From Bacillota bacterium (GTDB taxonomy: Bacteria; Bacillota; Clostridia; Peptostreptococcales; Anaerovoracaceae): 48,302 nucleotides of DNA. A model generated the notes under the pieces. That model saw only the letters and a list, made by a program, of their open reading frames with translations, searched no databases and was not told the DNA's origin. A program made the translations under genes and the position numbers. Position 1 is the stretch's first letter, and each line of letters begins with the position of its first letter. Location of the stretch: contig JAFRYI010000006.1 of the NCBI GenBank assembly GCA_017437745.1, positions 65,964-114,265 of the forward strand, read 5' to 3'. Below are positions 42,825 through 48,302 of the stretch, one piece after another.

Positions 42825-43754
42825 ATGATACCCGAAAGCGACTTGCAAAGAGCACGGGAAGTGGATCTTCTGAGCTTTCTGCGAGTGAGCAATCCCGGGC
42901 AGCTGGTCCGCTTTTCAAGGAACACATACTGTACCCGGGAGCATGATTCTCTGAAGATCAGCAATGGTAAATGGCACTGGTTCTCAAGAGGCATTGGAGG
43001 AGTAAATGCGCTGGATTATCTTATGAAGGTCCAGGGCTATTCCCTGCCGGATGCAGTGAATGCCGTGCTTGGAAACAACATATATGAGAAGGCCTGCAAA
43101 GCAGCTAACAAAGAGCATCTTATAAAAGAACTGAAGCTTCCTGAAAAGAACGGAAACAATGACTGTGTGATTCGGTATTTGGTGCAAAGAGGTATTGATA
43201 TTGGGTTGATTGGTTACTGCATCAGCAAGGGTCTTTTATATGAATCGAGAAACTATCACAGTGCAGTTTTCATAGGGAAAGATGAGAACGGCAAGCCAAG
43301 ATATGCGGCCATGCGAAGCGTTGCCGGAGATTATAAAGGCGAGGCTTATGGCAGCAACAAAGAGTATGCATTTAATCTTGGAAACATAGATGAGGCTAAA
43401 ACTCTCCATGTGTTTGAGTCTCCTATTGATCTGCTAAGCTTCATTACGATCCTTCGTATGTACGACAGGGATTGGGAAAACGATGCCTTCATATCGCTTG
43501 GAGGAATAAATGGCTCCGGCACATATAAACAGCTGATCCGGATCTTAAACCTTGGGCAAAACATTCAAACCATACGGCTGCACCTGGATAATGATGAGCC
43601 CGGCAGGAATGCAACATCGCAGATCATAAGACGGCTTTCATGGAAGTACAAAGTTGTAGATTATCCCCCGAAACGGGGAAAAGATGTAAACGAATATCTT
43701 CAGCTGATTATAAGAGATAAGCAAAAAAAGAAAGATGAGAGGAACGAAAGATGA
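42825..43754 (+). CDS. Toprim primase-like protein (DUF3991/Toprim_2)
   Basis: A 309-residue protein with an N-terminal DUF3991/zinc-binding-like region (SFLRVSNPGQLVRFSRNTYC through HWFSRGIGGVNALDYLM) and a C-terminal Toprim fold. Toprim marks are the conserved glutamate in VFESPIDLLSF and the acidic pair in LHLDNDEPGRN. Such proteins of Tn1549-like elements probably prime the complementary strand after transfer. It is the first gene of the transfer operon and overlaps the next gene by four bases. The ribosome site is AAGGATGGTG. Confidence 0.85.
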   Translation: MIPESDLQRAREVDLLSFLRVSNPGQLVRFSRNTYCTREHDSLKISNGKWHWFSRGIGGVNALDYLMKVQGYSLPDAVNAVLGNNIYEKACKAANKEHLIKELKLPEKNGNNDCVIRYLVQRGIDIGLIGYCISKGLLYESRNYHSAVFIGKDENGKPRYAAMRSVAGDYKGEAYGSNKEYAFNLGNIDEAKTLHVFESPIDLLSFITILRMYDRDWENDAFISLGGINGSGTYKQLIRILNLGQNIQTIRLHLDNDEPGRNATSQIIRRLSWKYKVVDYPPKRGKDVNEYLQLIIRDKQKKKDERNER

Positions 43755-44155
43755 GTGAAGAAAACAGAATAAAGGTAGTGTATGTCGAACCTGGCAGGCT
43801 TGCGACAGTGAGAGAGATAGGGACGGAACTTTCAGATCTTCAGGCGGCAGTCGGCGGATGGATCGAGACATATTATCCGTTTGAGGAGGAGGTATGCATC
43901 GTCTGCGATGACGAAGGCAAATTCGACGGAGCCCTCCCGAACAGAGCGGTAAGAACTGAGGACGGAAAGATCATGGATATAATCTTCGGTCCCTTTTTTA
44001 TTTGCGACTGCAGCGGGGAAGAATTCGGCAGTCTTACGGATGAACAGGTCAGCAAATATACTGAAATGTTCAGGCTGCCAGAGCGGTTCGGAATGGTCGA
44101 TAATGAGATCCTTGCAGTCCAGTTTGATCCCCGCACCAGGGGATATGAAAGATAG
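43751..44155 (+). CDS. DUF3846-family protein
   Basis: A 134-residue protein of the DUF3846 type seen in Bacillota elements: IKVVYVEPGRLATVREI at the start, then LQAAVGGWIETYYPF and DEGKFDGALPNRAV. Its function is unknown; the fold seems small and soluble. It starts in the stop of the primase gene (ATGA) and is directly followed by the candidate transfer origin. A link to early establishment is likely from context. Confidence 0.82.
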   Translation: MSEENRIKVVYVEPGRLATVREIGTELSDLQAAVGGWIETYYPFEEEVCIVCDDEGKFDGALPNRAVRTEDGKIMDIIFGPFFICDCSGEEFGSLTDEQVSKYTEMFRLPERFGMVDNEILAVQFDPRTRGYER

Positions 44156-44165
44156 TTTTTACATG

Positions 44166-44238
44166 GGGTAATAGTACCTGGATTTCTAGCAAGCATCGCC
44201 TTTTGCCGTCAAAGGCACTTGTTAGGGAAACCCCTAAG
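44166..44238. other. Candidate origin of transfer (oriT)
   Basis: A non-coding gap of 113 bp right before mobC contains three stem-loops: GGTA-ATAG-TACC, GCCTTT-TGCCGTC-AAAGGC (44198-44216) and TTAGGG-AAAC-CCCTAA (44222-44237). Hairpins next to mobC and relaxase genes in Tn1549-like elements mark the oriT, with the nick near the last stem. The site is inferred from position and structure. Confidence 0.65.
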
Positions 44239-44268
44239 ACCCTTTCGAATGTACGGAGATAATCAATC

Positions 44269-44580
44269 ATGAAAAGAACAATAAAAATAGATCTGCGTCT
44301 TAATAAAGATGAGGCTGCGTATCTGAATGATATGGTCGACAGATCAGGCCTATCAAGGGAGGCCTTTTTAAGGGCCCTAATAAAGGATAAGCCCATAAAG
44401 GAGCGTCCTTCCGCCGACTTCTTTGAAACGCTAAAAGTATTACGACAGATTGGCAACAACTTAAACCAGATTGCAATGAAAGCGAACTCCATTGGGTTCA
44501 TAGATGCCCTAGAGTATAAGAGGAATGTTAAGTGGCTTCAGTCTGTAATTGGAGGTCTTATGGAGGTGATGTATAGGTAA
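44269..44580 (+). CDS. mobC: MobC-type relaxosome accessory protein
   Basis: A 103-residue ribbon-helix-helix DNA-binding protein that aids the relaxase at oriT. The start IKIDLRLNKDEAAYLNDMV is the ribbon and first helix. The end carries the MobC pattern LRQIGNNLNQIAMKANSIG. A CGGAG site precedes the ATG. Its stop shares a base with the ATG of the relaxase gene (TAATG), so both are translationally coupled. Confidence 0.9.
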   Translation: MKRTIKIDLRLNKDEAAYLNDMVDRSGLSREAFLRALIKDKPIKERPSADFFETLKVLRQIGNNLNQIAMKANSIGFIDALEYKRNVKWLQSVIGGLMEVMYR

Positions 44581-46022
44581 TGGCAACAACATCAATTTGG
44601 AGAGTACACGGACGAATAGGAAAGGTCCTGCTTTATGCGGAAAACCCGGATAAAACTTCCGAAGATACACCGCTAGAGTTTCCCGATGGGATAAACAGAG
44701 ATGCACTTGAAGATGTCATGATATATGCGGCCAGGGATGATGCAACAAATCTTCAGCAGTATGTTTACGGTATAAACTGTTCTCCTGAAACAGCTCGGGA
44801 TGAAATGATGGCGGTTAAAAACGCTTACGAAAAAGATGGTGGGGTCATAGCTTATCATGGATATCAGTCTTTCGCGGAAGGAGAAGTGACACCTTGGCAA
44901 GCTCATCAGATAGGAATAAAGCTTGCGGAAAGGCTCTGGGGAGACAGATACCAGGTGTTGGTCGCAACCCATCTTGATAAAGAATCACATTTGCATAACC
45001 ACTTTGTCCTAAATACCGTTTCGTTCATTGATGGAAAAAAGTATCATCGTACAACGCAGGACTACTTAAAAATGAGAAACGAATCGGATAGACTGTGTCT
45101 TGAATATGGTCTGCCAATAATAGAATTGCCAGCTGGCAAAGGGAAACACTACAAAGAGTATCTTGATGAAAAAGCCGGCAAGCCAACTGTTCGCGGAATG
45201 GTGCGCGAAGATATAGATAAAGCAATAGCAGCATCGCTTACAGAGGGAGAGTTCATAGATACTCTTGAAGAAATGGGTTATACGCTTAAGCTGCTGGGGG
45301 ATAATGGCAGGCCTCTTAAGTACCCTGCCCTGCATCCTCCCGGGGCTAAAGGATTCTTTAGGTTCCATAAGCTCGGTCCTGGTTATGCGCTGGAAGATAT
45401 CTCAGAGAGGATCCTGAAGAATTATCGGAGAACAGAGCCATTTCCTGAAGCTGAACTAGAGGCAGCAAGAGTTTATCGAAGAAATAATAAGCCGAGGGAA
45501 AAGCTTAAGGGGCTTCAAGCCCTGTATATCAGATACTGCTACGAATTGCATATAATACAAAAGTTCCCGGCATCCGCTAAGCGGGTGTCTTTTTATATGC
45601 GTGAAGACCTTACTAAACTGGACAAGCTGGATGCTGAGGTAAGGTTTTTGACAGGAAACGGTATTGAAACGATAGAAGATCTTAATAAGTTCCAAACAGA
45701 ATCAAAGGATAGAGTGTCCGAGCTTTTATCGGATCGCCAAAAGCTTCGCAACGAAGTAAGAAGAAAAACAAGGGCCGGCGATACATATGGGGCGGTAAAG
45801 ATAAGAGCTAAAATATCCGGAATTACAGAGGAACTAAAGGATATTCGTAAATCTCTATGGCTTTGTGAGGATATTTCGGCACGATCAGCCAAAATGGCCG
45901 ATGCGTTAGATGACTTCGACAATGAAATGGAGAAATCTGAGAAGAAGGAGGGAAACTACGATGAGCAGTTATTCAGCGGACGCGGCCGAACAGGTCGTGA
46001 GGATGACATTAGAAGGCAGTGA
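44580..46022 (+). CDS. Relaxase, MOBP-type (Tn1549-like)
   Basis: A 480-residue relaxase that nicks oriT and pilots the strand. Residue Y18 in KVLLYAENPDKT is the likely catalytic tyrosine, and the histidine motif HLDKESHLHNHFVLN (about residues 129-143) forms the metal site. The remainder is a helical region with a charged C-terminus (from about residue 330) that may contact the coupling protein. The order MobC-relaxase-PcfB-T4CP is that of Tn1549-type elements. All residues needed for activity are visible. Confidence 0.92.
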   Translation: MATTSIWRVHGRIGKVLLYAENPDKTSEDTPLEFPDGINRDALEDVMIYAARDDATNLQQYVYGINCSPETARDEMMAVKNAYEKDGGVIAYHGYQSFAEGEVTPWQAHQIGIKLAERLWGDRYQVLVATHLDKESHLHNHFVLNTVSFIDGKKYHRTTQDYLKMRNESDRLCLEYGLPIIELPAGKGKHYKEYLDEKAGKPTVRGMVREDIDKAIAASLTEGEFIDTLEEMGYTLKLLGDNGRPLKYPALHPPGAKGFFRFHKLGPGYALEDISERILKNYRRTEPFPEAELEAARVYRRNNKPREKLKGLQALYIRYCYELHIIQKFPASAKRVSFYMREDLTKLDKLDAEVRFLTGNGIETIEDLNKFQTESKDRVSELLSDRQKLRNEVRRKTRAGDTYGAVKIRAKISGITEELKDIRKSLWLCEDISARSAKMADALDDFDNEMEKSEKKEGNYDEQLFSGRGRTGREDDIRRQ

Positions 46023-46728
46023 GGTTGCCATAAAGCTTGCTGGAAGTGGCGCAAAACAGCTTGCGATACTTCTTTACGCGGTACTAAGGGATCAGAAGAA
46101 GACCAAAGGAAAGACTCGGCTTACCAATATGCTCAGAAGCGGAAAAGAGCTTAAAGTCTTTGCCATCAAAGATGAAGATGTGACAAAGTTCTGCGAAGAA
46201 GCAAAACGGTACGGAGTACTTTATACGGTCCTGAAGGATCTGGATGTAAATGACGGTATTACAGACATTATGGTAAAAGCTGAGGACGCAAGTAAAGTAA
46301 ACCGCATCTTTGAGCGCTTTAATTTCGCTACCGTCGATATGGCATCCATAAAGACAGAGATTGAAAAGAACCGCGCAGAAGCCGGTGCACAGCAGTCTGA
46401 TTCGATAAAGCTGAAAGAGGAGAAAACAGAGGCATTTCTTGATGCGCTGTTTAAGCCTAAAGAGGAAGCGGAGAACACCGAACTGGACCCCAGCAGAGCC
46501 CGGACTACAGCGTCCCGTCAGTCCGGGCATTCCTTAGAGAGCAGCGATCCAAACCATCAAAATCCAAGGGGTTTGGATTCAAATTCTGAGAACAGGCCGT
46601 CCGTAAAGAAAGAGCTTGCTGAGATCAAAGAAGAGCTTAAGAAAAAGCAGCCCCAGGGCAAGCAACAGGCGAATGAGCACAATCACCCGAAAAAGAAAAA
46701 GAAGAACAAAACGAAGAAAGGCAGGTAA
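45961..46728 (+). CDS. PcfB/DUF3801-family conjugation protein
   Basis: A 255-residue protein (ATG 45961 with GGAGG 9-14 bases upstream), starting inside the relaxase end. Residues 1-150 are the PcfB/DUF3801 domain (EQVVRMTLEGSEVAIKLAG, then AILLYAVLRDQKK). The remaining part is low complexity, with a lysine-rich tail (NHPKKKKKNKTKKGR) that could bind DNA or the coupling protein. PcfB relatives sit beside the coupling protein in enterococcal plasmid conjugation. A longer frame from 45910 lacks a ribosome site. Confidence 0.85.
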   Translation: MSSYSADAAEQVVRMTLEGSEVAIKLAGSGAKQLAILLYAVLRDQKKTKGKTRLTNMLRSGKELKVFAIKDEDVTKFCEEAKRYGVLYTVLKDLDVNDGITDIMVKAEDASKVNRIFERFNFATVDMASIKTEIEKNRAEAGAQQSDSIKLKEEKTEAFLDALFKPKEEAENTELDPSRARTTASRQSGHSLESSDPNHQNPRGLDSNSENRPSVKKELAEIKEELKKKQPQGKQQANEHNHPKKKKKNKTKKGR

Positions 46729-46731
46729 ACA

Positions 46732-47622
46732 ATGAATACAGTAGAAGAGATTTTTGAAAGCGGTAAGGCAGAAGAGCTCAGTATCGACCCTTTCGATGTT
46801 GAGGAGTGGGCCGCAAACAAGAAAGCTGAACGTGAACAGGCTTACAGCCTTATAGCTGCAATGGCCAAGAGCGTGGCAACACACGGAGATAAGCTTAAGA
46901 GCTATCTGGATGTACAGAGCAGATTCAACAAGTACTCTGTAGGAAATGCGCTCCTTATAACTTCGCAGATGCCAAATGCAACAAGGCTTGCGGACTATAA
47001 AACCTGGAAGGATGCAGGTGTTCATGTAAAGAAGGGAGAGACCGGTATCGTAGTATTGGAGCCCGGCAAGGAATATACCAGAGCTGACGGCAGCACTGGC
47101 GTATCATATAACTCCAAAAGGGTGTTCGACATATCCCAGACAGATTCAGAAAAGCATCCCGGATCTGTCGAAAAGTATGATATGCGATTCCTTATAAAGA
47201 TGCTCATAAATGATGCTCCGTGTAGGCTTCTGATCGATGGACAGGACAAGGTGCCTGAAGATAAACGAGCCTTCTATGATTCTGAAACAAAGACCATCTT
47301 TGCAAGGTCTGATGAGGACCCGGATCTTATCTTTAAGGACATAGCCAGGGAGCTTGCCCTTGCTCATCTTGACAGGGAAAAGCAGGATGTTCTTGACAGA
47401 GATCTTATTGCGGACTGCACGGCATATATGCTCTGCAAGCGGTTTAATCTGAGTCTGGAATGGTTTGATTATGACCCTCTTCCGGAAAACTTCAGAACTG
47501 CCGATGACAAGGAAGTAAGAAAGCAGCTTGGCATTATGAGGGATACTGCAAACACTATCCTTTCAGATATGCAGCGTGGCATGGAAAAACAGAAGGAAGC
47601 AGCAGAAAGAGATGAGAGGTAG
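46732..47622 (+). CDS. ArdC-like protein with degenerate peptidase motif
   Basis: A 296-residue protein. The N-terminal half resembles the ArdC single-strand DNA-binding part: LKSYLDVQSRFNKYSVGNAL and KTWKDAGVHVKKGETGIVV. The C-terminal half aligns in place with the metallopeptidase part of the first ArdC-like protein, but the HExxH site reads RELALAH, so the first histidine is lost and activity is unlikely. It may act as a pure DNA-binding helper in transfer. It begins three bases after the PcfB stop and is part of the operon. Confidence 0.8.
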   Translation: MNTVEEIFESGKAEELSIDPFDVEEWAANKKAEREQAYSLIAAMAKSVATHGDKLKSYLDVQSRFNKYSVGNALLITSQMPNATRLADYKTWKDAGVHVKKGETGIVVLEPGKEYTRADGSTGVSYNSKRVFDISQTDSEKHPGSVEKYDMRFLIKMLINDAPCRLLIDGQDKVPEDKRAFYDSETKTIFARSDEDPDLIFKDIARELALAHLDREKQDVLDRDLIADCTAYMLCKRFNLSLEWFDYDPLPENFRTADDKEVRKQLGIMRDTANTILSDMQRGMEKQKEAAERDER

Positions 47623-47624
47623 CC

Positions 47625-47819
47625 ATGATGGACGGAGATAACAAGGTGGTTGTCTTAAGCGATTTTGAGCAGAGGATCATGGTCAGAAGTCTCAATGACT
47701 CCAGGACCAGTCTCATAAAGGGAAACTGCTCAACTGAAGACATAGACGATCTGCTTCTTAAGGTGATCGATGCTCCTTCTGAGAAAAAAAGGAGATGGAA
47801 AGACCGTGACGCAAGATAA
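47625..47819 (+). CDS. Small hypothetical protein in the transfer operon
   Basis: A 64-residue protein with a double ATG at 47625 and 47628; GAGAGG lies upstream. The sequence (DNKVVVLSDFEQRIMVRSLN) is helical with a basic end (EKKRRWKDRDAR). No domain is recognised. Its 3' end overlaps the coupling-protein start at 47806, so it is translated in step with it. Confidence 0.65.
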   Translation: MMDGDNKVVVLSDFEQRIMVRSLNDSRTSLIKGNCSTEDIDDLLLKVIDAPSEKKRRWKDRDAR

Positions 47820-48302
47820 GAAAGCTCTTAAATGGTTGCTTGCCATAGGATCTGTAGCGGTGATCTGGTTTGCCCTTCTTATATCGCCATATGTTGGCGG
47901 AAAGCTTGGCGGAATAATAAACGGCCTTAGCGAGGCTTTGCGACACCCCTTCTCCATACATCTTTGCGAGGACAGCTTAAAAACTGTCCTCATTTTGCTT
48001 TTGATCTACAGTGTTACAGCGGGAGTCATTCTTACTAGTGATAGCAATTACAGAAGGCGCGAAGAACACGGATCCGCCAAATGGGGAGACCCGGTTGCTT
48101 TGGGAAGAAGATACTCAAGGAAAAAGCTGATCGGTAATAAGATTTTTACCCAGAATGTATCCATGAGCTACAAAACGCGCAGACATAGAAGAAACATGAA
48201 TACTCTTGTGGTTGGCGGTTCGGGTGCAGGTAAAACAAGGTTTTACGCCAAGCCGAATATCCTTAATAGTACCACCAATTCCCTCGTGGTACTTGACCCT
48301 AA
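47806..48302 (+). CDS. VirD4-like type IV coupling protein, cut by window end
   Basis: Starts at GTG 47806 (GGAGATGG just upstream) and runs off the window; only the first 165 residues are seen. Two membrane helices are present (WLLAIGSVAVIWFALLIS near residues 10-27 and TVLILLLIYSVTAGVIL near 66-82), followed by a basic linker with the family phrase HGSAKWGDP and Walker A VGGSGAGKTRF. This is the ATPase that brings the relaxase-DNA complex to the transfer channel. The remainder of the transfer genes must lie to the right. Confidence 0.9.
   Translation, partial: MTQDKKALKWLLAIGSVAVIWFALLISPYVGGKLGGIINGLSEALRHPFSIHLCEDSLKTVLILLLIYSVTAGVILTSDSNYRRREEHGSAKWGDPVALGRRYSRKKLIGNKIFTQNVSMSYKTRRHRRNMNTLVVGGSGAGKTRFYAKPNILNSTTNSLVVLDP

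Larger units (their letters stand above)
25918..48302. mobile_element. Integrated conjugative element at guaA 3' end (right end not seen)
   Basis: Directly after guaA base composition turns AT-rich. Excisionase-like and integrase genes follow within about 350-570 bp, and then a full set of conjugation genes: parA/parB, RadC-like, ArdC-like, toprim primase, MobC, relaxase, PcfB, and the start of a VirD4-like coupling protein. The 3' end of guaA is a known integration target of tyrosine-integrase islands. The gene order of the transfer part resembles Tn1549-type elements of Bacillota. The exact left border and the opposite att site cannot be fixed because the element runs off the window. Cargo genes inside are the surface protein region and the EFR1-type gene. 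Confidence 0.88.

Overview
The window looks like a chromosome segment of an anaerobic, probably gut-associated Clostridia member (Bacillota) carrying an integrated conjugative element. Support for this is a CIRCE-controlled groESL operon, a Rex repressor, PucR-type regulation, a two-cluster ferredoxin, Shine-Dalgarno sites of the GGAGG type, and a Tn1549-like conjugation module. The core half (1 to about 25920) is GC-rich with unusually frequent ATA isoleucine codons. The right half (from about 25920) is visibly more AT-rich. I cannot name the genus; a Family XIII/Anaerovoracaceae-like lineage is a guess.

Core region. It starts with the end of greA, then lysS and a YbaK-type deacylase (1-2411). 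A divergent unit follows: a PucR-family regulator, a GPH-type sugar/cation symporter and a URO-D-superfamily enzyme (2568-6948). After several small hypothetical genes come an ABC-F ATPase divergent from rex, a 55-residue ferredoxin, and a P-loop/Asp23 fusion (7070-13056). Next are groES-groEL with a perfect CIRCE operator, a rhamnulose-1-phosphate aldolase, a lipoprotein with a MacB-like ABC transporter, a membrane/cytidylate-kinase-like fusion and a D,D-carboxypeptidase (13152-23143). The core ends with the guanine-nucleotide genes: an IMP dehydrogenase resembling the Tritrichomonas foetus enzyme, a 170-bp inverted-repeat element, and a GMP synthetase that lacks the glutaminase domain.

Integrated element. 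Directly after guaA come paired TGATACCA repeats, a strong terminator, an excisionase-like gene and a tyrosine integrase, which fits integration at the 3' end of guaA. The element continues past the right edge, so its right end is not seen. Its order is: xis-int plus a small RHH-like gene, bracketed by two 48-bp direct repeats; a GC-rich structured candidate RNA; parA-parB; a small secreted His/Trp-repeat protein and a 2243-residue thioester/SpaA/VaFE surface protein; radC-like, small and ArdC-like genes; an EFR1-type flavodoxin/ferredoxin cargo gene; an AbrB-zinc ribbon-TipAS fusion regulator with four operator-like repeats around its promoter; and then a tightly packed transfer operon (toprim primase, DUF3846, candidate oriT, MobC, relaxase, PcfB, a second ArdC-like protein, a small protein, and the start of a VirD4-like coupling protein).

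How the parts may work together. ParAB and the xis/int pair would maintain and move the element, and ArdC/RadC-like proteins would help it on entry into a new host. The relaxase, MobC, PcfB and coupling protein would process and deliver DNA, and the surface protein probably mediates cell contact or host adhesion. Terminators immediately before the surface protein and before the transfer operon suggest that read-through or internal promoters control these modules. The least described elements are the AbrB-TipAS regulator with its operators, the structured leader upstream of parA, the 48-bp repeats, the guaB-guaA inverted repeat, and the PucR/GPH/URO-D module.
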